From: Casp-actino8 sp964563545
GTDB taxonomy: Bacteria; Actinomycetota; Acidimicrobiia; Acidimicrobiales; Ilumatobacteraceae
Length of the DNA stretch: 64,000 nucleotides
Direction of reading: 5' to 3'
NCBI GenBank assembly: GCA_964563545.1
Contig: CAZLXB010000012.1
Span: 1-64,000, forward strand
The notes under the pieces were generated by a model that did no database searches, was not told the DNA's origin, and saw only the letters and a list, made by a program, of their open reading frames with translations. Both the position numbers and the translations under genes were made by a program. Positions 1-8,410 of the stretch are shown piece by piece (within the stretch, counting starts at the first letter, position 1; each line of letters begins with the position of its first letter).

Positions 1-91
1 ACCCGTTCCCATTCCGAACACGGCAGTTAAGCCCGCCAGCGCCGATGGTACTTGGAGGTAGACCTCCTGGGAGAGTAGGTCGCTGCCGGAA
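1..91 (+). rRNA. rrf: 5S ribosomal RNA, 3' part (5' end outside window)
   Basis: The first 90 or so bases match the conserved 3' three-quarters of bacterial 5S rRNA: the CCGAAC loop near position 14-20, the GCGCCGATGGTA block near 40-51, and the GAGAGTAGGTCGCTGCC closing strand near 71-87. About 25-30 bases of the 5' end lie outside the window. This implies an rRNA operon ends here, reading rightwards. The exact 3' end is uncertain by a few bases. Confidence 0.95.
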
Positions 92-101
92 TTAGTCGAT
101 G

Positions 102-138
102 AAGAACCCCGATCGCCTCGTGCGGTCGGGGTTCTTTG
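102..138 (+). terminator. Rho-independent terminator of the rRNA operon
   Basis: A 14-bp stem (AAGAACCCCGATCG paired with CGGTCGGGGTTCTT, one T-G wobble) with a 7-base loop ends in a short T-rich run, about 10 bases after the 5S rRNA end. It is the clearest intrinsic terminator in the window. Confidence 0.85.
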
Positions 139-180
139 CTTTCCGGACCCGATGTGTGGACTTCGGCTAGACATCGTGCG

Positions 181-1968
181 ATGTCGATGGATGCCGCAGA
201 AACGACGCGGACCGTCTCTGGACCCACGCACTTACCGGGTCTTGACGGACTGCGCGCCCTGTCGGTGCTGGTGGTCGTGGCCTTTCACTCCGGCCTGATC
301 GATGGGGGCTGGATCGGGGTCGACGTCTTCTTCGCGATCTCGGGTTTCCTGATCACGGGCCTACTAGTGGCCGAGCGTGAGAGCTCCGGGACGGTTTCGC
401 TCACGGCGTTCTGGGCTCGACGATTCCGCCGCCTCGTGCCGGCCCTGATCGTTTTGCTCGCGCTCGTGGCCGTCCTCGCGTGGATCGATCAGGTCGACGT
501 TCAGGCGCGCAATGTGTGGGGTGCGCTCACCTATACGACCAACTGGGTCCACATCGCCAGTGGTTCGAGCTATTGGGACACCTTCGCCGCGCCGGATCCG
601 CTACGCCATCTGTGGTCATTGGCCATCGAGGAGCAGTTCTACCTGGTCTGGCCGATCGTGGCCTGGCTCGTATTGCGTCGTCATTCGGCCGATCGACTCG
701 GTCGGATCGCCTTGGCCCTGGCCGCGCTCTCGGCCTCGGCGCAGGTGATCGGAATCGGGATCGGGCACTCGATCGATCGCGTGTATCAGGGCACCGATAC
801 TCGAGCGGTGGCGTTTCTTCTGGGCGCCGCCGTGGCCACGCGTGGGTGGCCGCCACCGTCGGTACGAAGGCGAGTGGTCGCCCGGTGGGTTGCTGTCGCT
901 GGCTACGCCGGATTCGCTGCGGCATCGTTGTGGTTGCCGGGAGATCGGCGATGGGTGTTCGCCGGACCTCTGATCGGCATGAGTCTGATCGGTGTCGGCT
1001 TGGTGTTGCACGCGGCCACGACGTCGGACCGAGTTCTGAACTCGCGCGTTCTGCGAACGATTGGTCGCTGGAGTTACGGCATCTATCTCTTCCACTGGCC
1101 TCTCGTGGTGTCCGACATCGCTGACGAATGGAGTGCGGGTACTCGCTTCGTCGTCGTCACGGTGATGTCGGTGGCACTGGCCGCCGCGTCGTATGACCTC
1201 GTGGAAATGCCGATTCGGCAGAGGAAATGGCCCCGCCGGGCTCTCGCCCCCATGGCCGCAGTCTCGTTGGCGGTCGTGATCGGAGCCCTCGTGACGACCG
1301 AGTCGGCGTCGCCGGCCATCGATGCTTCGGTCACGCTCGCTCCGAAGCTCGAGCCGTCGACCCGCGCGCGGGTGATGGTGTTCGGCGACTCGGTGCCGGC
1401 GGTAGCGGCCGATGAATTGGGGACCGAAGCGGAGGCAATGGGAATCGATGTCGACGTGTACGCCGATCCGGGCTGTGTGCCCTCGGAGGATCTCCGTGAT
1501 CAATACGGCAAAGCCGAGTGCGTCGAATTCCTGCGCGGAGCACGTACCCGAGCGCTGAGTCTCGACATCGACACTGTGGTGGTGTGGTGGGGTGGTACCG
1601 GGTCGGAGTTCTTCTGGCGGGGTGTCGATCTACACTTCTGTGCCGCGGAATCGAGGCCGGTGGTGCGCGAGCGGATTCGACGTCTGGTCGAATACTTCAG
1701 CGGTGTGGCCGACGTGGTTCTGGTGGAGCCGGTGCCCCGAACCGACATCGGTCCCGACGAAGCCGCCGGCACCCGATGTGAGATCGAGGCCTACGAAGAC
1801 ATCGGTCGGGAACTCGCCATCGATGTCGTTCGGCTGAGCGACTGGGTGTGTCCTAAATACCCGGACGACTGCGATCGCATCCGACGCTACGACGGCCTCC
1901 ACTACGACGGCGAGAGCGCTCGGATGGTCGCGCGCATCATCCTTCAAGCGGTGCCCGGTCGCCCGTAG
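181..1968 (+). CDS. Membrane acyltransferase (OafA/YrhL family) with C-terminal SGNH domain
   Basis: This 595-residue protein starts with the typical acyltransferase-3 block (LDGLRALSVLVVVAFHSG, then VDVFFAISGFLITG) and has about ten hydrophobic segments over residues 1-370. A soluble SGNH hydrolase-like domain follows, with the Ser motif FGDSVP near residue 415 and the C-terminal D-x-x-H motif (DGLHYD). Proteins of this build move acyl groups, often acetyl, from the cytoplasm onto cell-surface sugars. The open frame extends upstream to a TTG at 136, but that lies in the terminator tail. The ATG at 181, preceded by a TAGACA hexamer at 168, is the better start. The acceptor glycan cannot be read from the sequence. 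Confidence 0.88.
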   Translation: MSMDAAETTRTVSGPTHLPGLDGLRALSVLVVVAFHSGLIDGGWIGVDVFFAISGFLITGLLVAERESSGTVSLTAFWARRFRRLVPALIVLLALVAVLAWIDQVDVQARNVWGALTYTTNWVHIASGSSYWDTFAAPDPLRHLWSLAIEEQFYLVWPIVAWLVLRRHSADRLGRIALALAALSASAQVIGIGIGHSIDRVYQGTDTRAVAFLLGAAVATRGWPPPSVRRRVVARWVAVAGYAGFAAASLWLPGDRRWVFAGPLIGMSLIGVGLVLHAATTSDRVLNSRVLRTIGRWSYGIYLFHWPLVVSDIADEWSAGTRFVVVTVMSVALAAASYDLVEMPIRQRKWPRRALAPMAAVSLAVVIGALVTTESASPAIDASVTLAPKLEPSTRARVMVFGDSVPAVAADELGTEAEAMGIDVDVYADPGCVPSEDLRDQYGKAECVEFLRGARTRALSLDIDTVVVWWGGTGSEFFWRGVDLHFCAAESRPVVRERIRRLVEYFSGVADVVLVEPVPRTDIGPDEAAGTRCEIEAYEDIGRELAIDVVRLSDWVCPKYPDDCDRIRRYDGLHYDGESARMVARIILQAVPGRP

Positions 1969-1971
1969 AAT
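1966..1971 (+). promoter_or_regulatory. -10 element of a near-leaderless promoter for the TPR gene
   Basis: TAGAAT overlaps the stop codon of the acyltransferase gene and ends 9 bases before the ATG at 1981. No Shine-Dalgarno sequence fits in between. Transcription would start within about three bases of the start codon. Confidence 0.5.
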
Positions 1972-1980
1972 CGTCTTCTT

Positions 1981-3417
1981 ATGGCTGGAGACCGACCTCG
2001 TTCATCGCGCCCGACCGGCGGTCGCCCCGGGGCGAGTCGTTCGGGCGGCGCCGCAGGTCGTCCGACCGGTCGTGGTGCCTCCGGATCGAGTGGCACTGGA
2101 TCGCGCGGGTCGGGATCGAGTGGCACTGGTGCACGCGGGTCGGGCTCGGCGAGTCGCGGATCCGGTAGCGCCCGTCGCGATGGTCGTCGAGATAGCCGAT
2201 CGGACGACCGTCGACGGGATTCGCGTTCAGGTGATGATCGTCGGGATTCGCGATCGGACGACCGTCGACGGGAGCCGCGTTCAGGTGATGATCGTCGGGA
2301 TTCGCGATCGAGCGTCGGGCGTCGAGACGACCGTCGTAGTGGTCGGCCGACGAATGGCCGTCGCGACGAACGTACCGGGGACCGGCGCTGGCGCGAAGAA
2401 GGCAGTGGTGACGAACGTCGGACGGAAGGTCGGCGCAGTGATGCGCGTCGAACCACCGGACGTCGGGACGACGAACGTCGATCCGGCACGGGACGCGGTG
2501 AAGGCCGTCGGACCGACGGGCGCCGTTGGGAATCCCGGTCCGGCGACGATCGGCGCGATCGTCGTCCACCGCGTCAGTTCCAGCGCGAAGAACGCGAACC
2601 GCAGACCGAAGCCGAGCGGCGTCGAGCCGCCGTACGCGCACGAGGTGCCGGTGAGGTCCGTAAAGGCATCGAGCCGACACGCGTCGAACGAGAACCCGAG
2701 CGATGGATCGACGAAGGTCCGATCCGCGAAGCGGCCGTGGCGGCCACCGAGCGCGCCAAGCCCGCTCGCCCGCGTCGCAACGAGAACATGTCGCTCGATC
2801 CCGAGGTCAAAGAGAAGGTCGAGGCATCTCTCGATCCTCGTCGAGCAGCCCGGCTGAGCGACCGGCTATTGCAGGCCCAAATCGCACTGGAGGCCGAGCG
2901 TTTCACCGACGCGCGTCGCATTGCGAACTCACTTCTCAAGGAGATGTCCCACGTCTCAGCAGTACACGAGGTGATCGGCCTGTCGAATTACCGGCTCGGC
3001 CGTTGGCGGGAGGCCGCGGCCGCGCTCGAGATCGCCCGTTCGCAACGAGGACGAGTGGAGGACTTGCCCGTTCTGGCCGACTGTTACCGCGCGCTGAAAC
3101 GCTGGACCGCGGTCGACGAGATTTGGGAGGAGATCAAGGGAATCTCCCCTTCGCACGACGTCATGGCTGAAGGTCGCATGGTGGTGGCCGGATCGTTGGC
3201 CGATCGTGGTGAATTGAAAGAGGCCATCGATCTCATGGTCCGGTCGGCGGCCATTCCGAAGAAAGTTCGCGATCACCATCTGCGCCAGTGGTACGTGCTC
3301 GGTGATCTCTACGATCGGGCGGGCAATCTGCACAAGGCGCGCGAGATGTTCCGACGCGTGGCGTTGCACGATCCCGAATTCGCCGACGTCGAGGAACGCA
3401 TCGCCTCTTTGCGCTGA
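1981..3417 (+). CDS. TPR-repeat protein with long Arg/Ser/Asp/Gly-rich N-terminal tail
   Basis: The 478-residue protein has two parts. Residues 1-260 are low complexity, made of Arg, Ser, Asp and Gly with repeated DDRRDSRS-like units, and are probably disordered and strongly charged. Residues 270-478 are helical with tetratricopeptide-like repeats (for example RLGRWREAAAALEIA and RAGNLHKAREMFRRVA). TPR proteins act as protein-binding scaffolds. The gene precedes the HAD-tlyA-nadK-recN cluster as a TPR gene does in M. tuberculosis (Rv1691, from memory), so orthology is likely, but the charged tail looks lineage-specific. The partner and role are unknown. The tail could bind RNA, ribosomes or nucleic acid; that is inference from composition only. 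Confidence 0.8.
   Translation: MAGDRPRSSRPTGGRPGASRSGGAAGRPTGRGASGSSGTGSRGSGSSGTGARGSGSASRGSGSARRDGRRDSRSDDRRRDSRSGDDRRDSRSDDRRREPRSGDDRRDSRSSVGRRDDRRSGRPTNGRRDERTGDRRWREEGSGDERRTEGRRSDARRTTGRRDDERRSGTGRGEGRRTDGRRWESRSGDDRRDRRPPRQFQREEREPQTEAERRRAAVRARGAGEVRKGIEPTRVEREPERWIDEGPIREAAVAATERAKPARPRRNENMSLDPEVKEKVEASLDPRRAARLSDRLLQAQIALEAERFTDARRIANSLLKEMSHVSAVHEVIGLSNYRLGRWREAAAALEIARSQRGRVEDLPVLADCYRALKRWTAVDEIWEEIKGISPSHDVMAEGRMVVAGSLADRGELKEAIDLMVRSAAIPKKVRDHHLRQWYVLGDLYDRAGNLHKAREMFRRVALHDPEFADVEERIASLR
2084..2143 (+). repeat. Tandem 30-base repeat, two copies, in coding sequence
   Basis: Units at 2084-2113 and 2114-2143 both begin GATCGAGTGGCACTGG and end GCGGGTCGG, differing by a few bases. 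They encode Gly/Ser/Thr/Arg-rich decapeptides of the low-complexity tail. Confidence 0.8.
2197..2304 (+). repeat. Tandem 54-base repeat, two copies, in coding sequence
   Basis: Units at 2197-2250 and 2251-2304 both start CGATCGGACGACCGTCGACG and end GATGATCGTCGGGATTCG. The only differences are at an inner GATTC/GAGCC site. Each codes for 18 residues (SDDRRRDSRSGDDRRDS-like). A partial third copy begins at 2305. The near identity at DNA level suggests a recent duplication by slippage or unequal exchange. Confidence 0.85.
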
Positions 3418-3459
3418 CAACTCCCACTTTTTGTCGCTTGGCAAGGCGAAGGGAGAGTC

Positions 3460-3813
3460 ATGAATGTCGTGGTGATCAGGGGGATCTTGAGCAGCCCGCC
3501 GGTGTGGAGGGACCTTCCGTCGGGAAGTTCGGCAGTGGCGCTCGAGGTCACGACCGAGGACGACGACGGAGCGAAGAGCTCGGTGCCGGTGACCATGGTC
3601 GACCCGCGACGTCGGAACGAGATCGAGACGTTGTCGACCGGCGATGAGGTGGCCGTGATCGGTCGAGTACGGCGGCGCTTCTTCCGGACCGGGGCCGGAA
3701 CCGCCAGTCGGACCGAGGTGGTGGCCGACGACCTCGTCAAGCCCAGCCAACGAGCCCGCCTGCACAAGTCACTCGCTCGGGTGGCGGAGGTCATCGGCTC
3801 GGCCGGAGACTGA
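3460..3813 (+). CDS. Small OB-fold protein, SSB-like
   Basis: This 117-residue protein looks like a single OB domain of the single-strand-binding-protein type: a start like VVVIRGILSSPPVWRDLPSG, a mid-strand VPVTMVDP, then GDEVAVIGRVRRRFFR. It lacks the acidic C-terminal tail that classic SSB uses to recruit repair proteins, and it is shorter than typical SSB (150-180 residues). It is therefore probably an accessory paralogue and not the main SSB. It begins 43 bases after the TPR gene in the same direction. Nucleic-acid binding is expected from the fold but not shown. Confidence 0.7.
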   Translation: MNVVVIRGILSSPPVWRDLPSGSSAVALEVTTEDDDGAKSSVPVTMVDPRRRNEIETLSTGDEVAVIGRVRRRFFRTGAGTASRTEVVADDLVKPSQRARLHKSLARVAEVIGSAGD

Positions 3814-3856
3814 CAACTACGATCGCCAGCGTCCACGGGACGTGAAAGGCATCGAC

Positions 3857-4744
3857 ATGAATCAGGAACAGCTCGACCGGATGCGCAACGGAAAGGGCTT
3901 CATCGCCGCCCTCGATCAGAGTGGTGGAAGCACCCCGAAAGCTCTGCGGCTGTACGGCATCGAGGAGTCGTCGTACTCGGGCGATGAGCAGATGTTCGAC
4001 CTGATCCATGCCATGCGGACTCGCATGATCAAGAGTCCCGCCTTCGACGGACGCCGCGTGCTGGGAGCCATCCTCTTCGAGGGCACCATGGACCGCGAGA
4101 TCGACGGCATGGGTTCGGCCCAATTTCTCTGGGAACGCAAGCAGGTGATTCCCTTCCTGAAGGTCGACAAAGGTCTGGCCGACGAAGCGGACGGGGTTCA
4201 GGTCATGAAGCCCATGCCCGACTTGGATGCGTTACTCGCTCGGGGGCGTGACAAGGGGATCTTCGGAACCAAGATGCGGTCGGTCATCAAGTCGGCCAAC
4301 GTCTCGGGAGTCGAGGCCGTGGTCGCTCAGCAGTTCGCCGTCGGTCGACAGATCCTGGCCGCCGGACTCGTTCCGATCATCGAGCCCGAAGTCGATATCA
4401 ACAGTCCGACCAAAGGTGAGGCCGAAGTCATCTTGAAGAAGGCCATTCTCGCCGAGCTCGATCGGCAGCCGTCCTCGCAGCCCGTCATGCTCAAGCTGAC
4501 GTTGCCCGAAGTCGACGACTTCTACTCGGACCTCGTGAAGCACCCGAGCGTTCTGCGCGTCGTGGCGCTGTCGGGGGGTTATTCACGTGACGAATCGAAT
4601 GCACGGTTGGCGCGGAACCACGGCGTGATCGCGAGCTTCTCTCGCGCCCTCACCGAAGGCTTGTCGGCTCAGCAATCCGAAGCGGAGTTCGACGCACTTC
4701 TCGACTCGACGATCGAGGGAATCTTCCGCGCGTCGATCACCTGA
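3857..4744 (+). CDS. fda: Fructose-bisphosphate aldolase, class I
   Basis: The 295-residue protein begins with the class I aldolase signature FIAALDQSGGSTPKAL and carries VMLKLTLPE near residue 215, where this family places its Schiff-base lysine. It cleaves fructose 1,6-bisphosphate to dihydroxyacetone phosphate and glyceraldehyde 3-phosphate without a metal, in glycolysis and gluconeogenesis. Length matches the Staphylococcus-type enzyme (about 296). A GTG at 3842 is in frame, but the ATG at 3857 has an AAAGG at 3845 with seven bases of spacing and gives the family's usual N-terminus. Many actinobacteria rely on a class II enzyme, so this may be the only or a second aldolase; the window cannot tell. 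Confidence 0.9.
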   Translation: MNQEQLDRMRNGKGFIAALDQSGGSTPKALRLYGIEESSYSGDEQMFDLIHAMRTRMIKSPAFDGRRVLGAILFEGTMDREIDGMGSAQFLWERKQVIPFLKVDKGLADEADGVQVMKPMPDLDALLARGRDKGIFGTKMRSVIKSANVSGVEAVVAQQFAVGRQILAAGLVPIIEPEVDINSPTKGEAEVILKKAILAELDRQPSSQPVMLKLTLPEVDDFYSDLVKHPSVLRVVALSGGYSRDESNARLARNHGVIASFSRALTEGLSAQQSEAEFDALLDSTIEGIFRASIT

Positions 4745-4760
4745 ACACGTTCGCCGGGGG

Positions 4761-5960
4761 TCAATCCACGTCGAGTGGACGTATGACCGGACCGGTGCGC
4801 AATTTCGGGGTGAAGAACGTCGACTTGGGCGGCATGAGAAGGCCTTCGTCGGCGGTCCGTCGGATCTCGGCCACGGTCACGGGTCGGATCAGCACGCCTG
4901 CTGAAGCCCCGCCCGACGAGACGATGTCGACGACGTGCTCGACCCCGTGCTGATAGGTGACCTCGTGCGCGACCTCGGCGAGGGCGTGTTCGAGGCGGGC
5001 GCCATCGAGGTCGCGTACTCCTGGGAACGATTCGGAGCGGGGGACGAGAAAGAGGCCGGTTCGATCGGGTCGAACGAGAACCAGGGCGCCCTTGTCGCGC
5101 ATCTCGTTGGTGATCTCGGGGGTGACGGGTCCGGCTTCGTGGGTATCGAAGAACTCCGCCAAGGACGTGGCGAGGACATCGTCGGTAATTCCCGTGTAGA
5201 GGCGATGGATCGCGTCCACGCTGAGTTGATCCTCGATGAGCTCGCCGATGTAGGTCATGGTCGTCTCGGCCGCGCCACGGGTTCCCGTATCGGAGGCGCG
5301 TTGTTCGTCGCGGAACGTCCGGCTGATCGCGTAACGGTGATGGCCGTCGGCGATCACCACATCGTGCGCTCCCACGGCGCGGGAGATCTCTGCGACTCGA
5401 GCCGGATCCGAGACTCGTTCGAAGGTGTGCACGACCCCATCGACGTCGATCGAACCCATGGGTTCGCCCGGGGCATCCAGGAGTGCGGTCAGCCCGGGGG
5501 AGAGTGAGAGCCCCCAGACCGGGGAGAGATTCGCGCGTGTGGCGCGGGTGAGATCCAGTCGGTCGGTCTTGGCCTTGGGGGTGGTGCGCTCGTGAGGAAG
5601 GACTCCACCGGCACCTTCGTCGACGACTTCGAGGGCTCCGATGACTCCGGCCGTGCGGCGTCGGCGACCGAGCGAGTCGGTGAAATCCATCCGGTAGATC
5701 GTGAACGACGGTGCATCATCGAGGACGAGCTCACCGGCTCGTCGCCATTCGGAGAGTTCCCGGCCGGCTCGTTCGTAACGGGTGGGCCCAGCCGATTCGA
5801 GCGGCACGTCGATGTGCACGATGTTCTGGGGATGACGGGCCGCGAGTCGGGCGCGATCGGCATCCGAGAGGACGTCGTAGGGCGGTGCCGTCACGGCTTC
5901 GAGATACGAACGTGACGAGTCGCCGTAGCGAAGGGCGCGGAACGGTTCGAAACGAGGCAC
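4761..5960 (-). CDS. DUF1015 family protein
   Basis: This 399-residue protein matches DUF1015: an N-terminal FRALRY and TAPPYDVLS, a central HERT-x-PKAKTDRL segment, and the diagnostic VIADGHHRYAISRTFRDE near residue 205. The GHHRYAI motif is the family hallmark and suggests a metal or phosphate site. Some family members have been annotated as kinase-like, but I cannot assign a reaction. The start is a GTG at 5960 that gives the normal N-terminus. It faces the aldolase gene tail to tail, 16 bases apart, and is divergent from the HAD gene at 6001. Confidence 0.85.
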   Translation of the reverse strand: MPRFEPFRALRYGDSSRSYLEAVTAPPYDVLSDADRARLAARHPQNIVHIDVPLESAGPTRYERAGRELSEWRRAGELVLDDAPSFTIYRMDFTDSLGRRRRTAGVIGALEVVDEGAGGVLPHERTTPKAKTDRLDLTRATRANLSPVWGLSLSPGLTALLDAPGEPMGSIDVDGVVHTFERVSDPARVAEISRAVGAHDVVIADGHHRYAISRTFRDEQRASDTGTRGAAETTMTYIGELIEDQLSVDAIHRLYTGITDDVLATSLAEFFDTHEAGPVTPEITNEMRDKGALVLVRPDRTGLFLVPRSESFPGVRDLDGARLEHALAEVAHEVTYQHGVEHVVDIVSSGGASAGVLIRPVTVAEIRRTADEGLLMPPKSTFFTPKLRTGPVIRPLDVD

Positions 5961-6000
5961 CCGTACAGGTTGTCACCTGACATGGCAGGATCACTACTCG

Positions 6001-6801
6001 ATGGACCCGTTTCCGGTGCTGTGCGACCTCGACGGCGTCGTGTGGTTGGCCCACGCTCCGATACCCGGCTCGGTGGAGGCGATCGCCGCGCTCCGGCGCG
6101 CGGGACACCGCGTTCTGTTCGTGACCAACAATTCCTCGGCCACCGTGGCCGAACAAGAAGCCGCCCTCGACTCGATCGGCATACCGGCGCGTGGCGACGT
6201 GGTCACGTCGGCCATGGCCGGAGCGAGCCTGGTGCGACCGGGAGAATCGGTGCTCGTGTGCGGCGGGGCGGGTGTCGTCGAGGCGGTCAGCGCGGTGGGG
6301 GCCCGAGTCGTCGGGCACGACGAATACGAGTCCGATCCCTCGCCCGTGGACGTGGTGATGGTCGGATTCCACCGTCACTTCGACTACGAGATCATGCGGC
6401 GAGCCGCGCATGCGGTTCGCGGAGGCGCGCGTCTCGTCGGGACGAACGACGACGCGACGTATCCGACTCCCGACGGCCCGATACCGGGCGGCGGCAGCAT
6501 CCTGGCGGCCATCTCTGTCGCATCCGGAGTGACCCCGATCATCGCCGGCAAGCCGTATTCGCCGATGGGCGACGCGGTGCGCGCGATCCTCGGCCACTGG
6601 AGAGACGATGTGCTCATGGTGGGGGATCGCCCCTCGACCGACGGATTGTTCGCGCGGACGATCGGAGGTCGCTACGCACTCGTGCGATCGGGTGTGACGC
6701 GTCCAGGTGAGGTGCCCGACGTGGGCGGCGGACTACGAATCGACATCGACGCCGACGATCTCTTCGGGGTCGCCCAACTCATCGGCGTGTCGGTTCCGTG
6801 A
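6001..6801 (+). CDS. HAD-superfamily phosphatase, subfamily IIA (NagD-like)
   Basis: The 266-residue protein opens with the HAD motif I variant CDLDGVVW, then VLFVTNNSS (motif II), and ends with MVGDRPSTDG (motif IV acidic residues). A C2-type cap lies between, as in NagD and 4-nitrophenylphosphatases. It should hydrolyse small phosphate esters. In M. tuberculosis a HAD phosphatase acting on glycerol 3-phosphate (Rv1692, from memory) sits at the same place just before tlyA, so the same role is plausible. It overlaps tlyA by four bases (GTGA), implying co-translation. Confidence 0.85.
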   Translation: MDPFPVLCDLDGVVWLAHAPIPGSVEAIAALRRAGHRVLFVTNNSSATVAEQEAALDSIGIPARGDVVTSAMAGASLVRPGESVLVCGGAGVVEAVSAVGARVVGHDEYESDPSPVDVVMVGFHRHFDYEIMRRAAHAVRGGARLVGTNDDATYPTPDGPIPGGGSILAAISVASGVTPIIAGKPYSPMGDAVRAILGHWRDDVLMVGDRPSTDGLFARTIGGRYALVRSGVTRPGEVPDVGGGLRIDIDADDLFGVAQLIGVSVP

Positions 6802-7553
6802 CCAGACGCTCGCGTCTCGATGCCGACCTCGTTCGAAGGGGCCTGGTCGCGAGTCGATCCGAAGCCGCCGCTCTGATCGAAGAAAAGCGCGTTCTCGTGA
6901 ACGGAGCCGTCGCCGACAAACCGAGTCGTCAGGTCCACCCGGGCGATTCGGTGTTGATCTCGGGTCCACCGGCCCGCTTCGTGAGTCGTGGGGGCGAAAA
7001 ATTGGATGCCGCCCTCTCCGCATGGTCGATCGACGTCGCCGGAGCACGAGTCCTCGATGCCGGCGCATCGACGGGTGGCTTCACCGATTGTCTTCTGCAG
7101 CGTGGGGCCGCCGAAGTGGTCGCGCTCGATGTCGGTCATGGTCAATTGCACCCACTCATCCGTCATGACGATCGAGTGAAGGTGATCGAGCGATTCAATG
7201 TCCGGGAGATGGATGTCGACGACATCGGTGGACCGGTCGACGCGGTGGTCGCCGATCTCTCCTTCATCTCGCTCACTCTCGTGGCGACGCGCCTCGTCGG
7301 CGTGTGCCGAGAAGGAGGCGAAATCGTCGTGCTCGTGAAGCCACAGTTCGAGGTCGGTCGGGCCGAAGTGTCCAAAGGCAAGGGAATCGTGACCGACCCT
7401 GCTCTCTGGGACGAAGCATGCCGAGACGTGGCCGAGGCTTTTCGGGTGGCCGGGGCCGACCCGGTCGACCTGATGGAATCGCCGCTTCTCGGCGGGGAGG
7501 GCAACAAAGAGTTCCTTCTCCACGCGAAGGTTCGTGGGAGACTCGAGGGATGA
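6798..7553 (+). CDS. tlyA: TlyA-type rRNA 2'-O-methyltransferase
   Basis: The 251-residue protein has an N-terminal S4 RNA-binding domain (residues 1-60, LDADLVRRGLVASRSEA) and a FtsJ-like methyltransferase domain with the SAM-binding motif VLDAGASTGGFTDCLL near residue 90. TlyA methylates the 2'-OH of cytidine in 16S and 23S rRNA, and its loss gives capreomycin resistance in mycobacteria. Start GTG at 6798 overlaps the previous stop, and its own stop overlaps the nadK ATG. The order HAD-tlyA-nadK-recN is standard for Actinobacteria. Confidence 0.95.
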   Translation: MTRRSRLDADLVRRGLVASRSEAAALIEEKRVLVNGAVADKPSRQVHPGDSVLISGPPARFVSRGGEKLDAALSAWSIDVAGARVLDAGASTGGFTDCLLQRGAAEVVALDVGHGQLHPLIRHDDRVKVIERFNVREMDVDDIGGPVDAVVADLSFISLTLVATRLVGVCREGGEIVVLVKPQFEVGRAEVSKGKGIVTDPALWDEACRDVAEAFRVAGADPVDLMESPLLGGEGNKEFLLHAKVRGRLEG

Positions 7554-8404
7554 CCGCCGTTCTTCTCGTCGGGCACGCCGATCGCCCCGAGGCCGGCGCG
7601 CTGGCGGGCGCCGCCGTGGAATGGTTACGGGCGCACGGCCACCGAGCAGTTGCCGGGCTGGAGGATCACCGGAATCTCGGACTCGATGGATCGGTGGACA
7701 TCGTGTCGGATCTTTCCGATACCGGACTCGTTCTCTCGATCGGTGGCGACGGCACCATGTTGCGGGCGGCCAAGACGGTGGGCGAGCGCGGCATTCCGAT
7801 CATGGGCGTCAACGTCGGGTTGCTCGGCTACCTCACCGAAGTGGAGCCGCCTTCGCTGATCGAGGCACTCGATGCCTTCTTCGCTGGTCGGCACTCGCTC
7901 GAACGTCGATTGATCCTCGACGTATCGGTGACGCGCCAGGCCGGAGGTCAGGTGGCCCGGTATCGCGCCCTGAATGAAGCCTCGTTCGAAAAACTCACCG
8001 CCGGGCACACCGTGCGACTTCGAGTGTCGATCGATGGGTCGGTGTTCACCACGTTTCAGGCCGACGGGCTCATCGTCGCCACGCCAACTGGCTCCACCGC
8101 GTATTCGTTGTCGGCGCGTGGTCCGGTGGTGTCGCCCACCATGCGCGCCATCGTGGTGACTCCCTTGTCGCCGCACATGCTCTTCGATCGAACCTTGGTG
8201 CTCGGCCCCGACGAGCCCGTGATCGCCGAGGTCACCGGAACCCGTTCGGTCGGGCTGGCCGTGGACGGTGAATTCGTGGGTGAACTTCATCCGGGGGATC
8301 GGGTCGAATGTGTCGAATCGCCGGATCCTGTCGTTTTCGTGCGCCTGTACCCCGATCGGTTCCACCAGGTTCTGAAGTCGAAGTTCGGCCTGACCGATCG
8401 CTGA
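7550..8404 (+). CDS. nadK: NAD kinase
   Basis: The 284-residue protein carries the NAD kinase motifs GGDGTML (near residue 66), NEASFEK and PTGSTAYSLSARGP. It phosphorylates NAD to NADP using ATP or polyphosphate. The open frame runs far upstream inside tlyA, but the ATG at 7550 overlaps the tlyA stop (ATGA) and gives the normal N-terminus. It is followed after six bases by recN. Confidence 0.96.
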   Translation: MTAVLLVGHADRPEAGALAGAAVEWLRAHGHRAVAGLEDHRNLGLDGSVDIVSDLSDTGLVLSIGGDGTMLRAAKTVGERGIPIMGVNVGLLGYLTEVEPPSLIEALDAFFAGRHSLERRLILDVSVTRQAGGQVARYRALNEASFEKLTAGHTVRLRVSIDGSVFTTFQADGLIVATPTGSTAYSLSARGPVVSPTMRAIVVTPLSPHMLFDRTLVLGPDEPVIAEVTGTRSVGLAVDGEFVGELHPGDRVECVESPDPVVFVRLYPDRFHQVLKSKFGLTDR

Positions 8405-8410
8405 GTCCAC

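Noticed and set aside
136..180. Upstream TTG start for the acyltransferase
   Set aside because: It lies in the T-run of the rRNA terminator and adds residues unlike the family. The ATG at 181 is better placed.
2197..2304. Direct repeats resembling a short CRISPR array
   Set aside because: The repeats are contiguous without unique spacers, are multiples of three, and encode a low-complexity protein segment.
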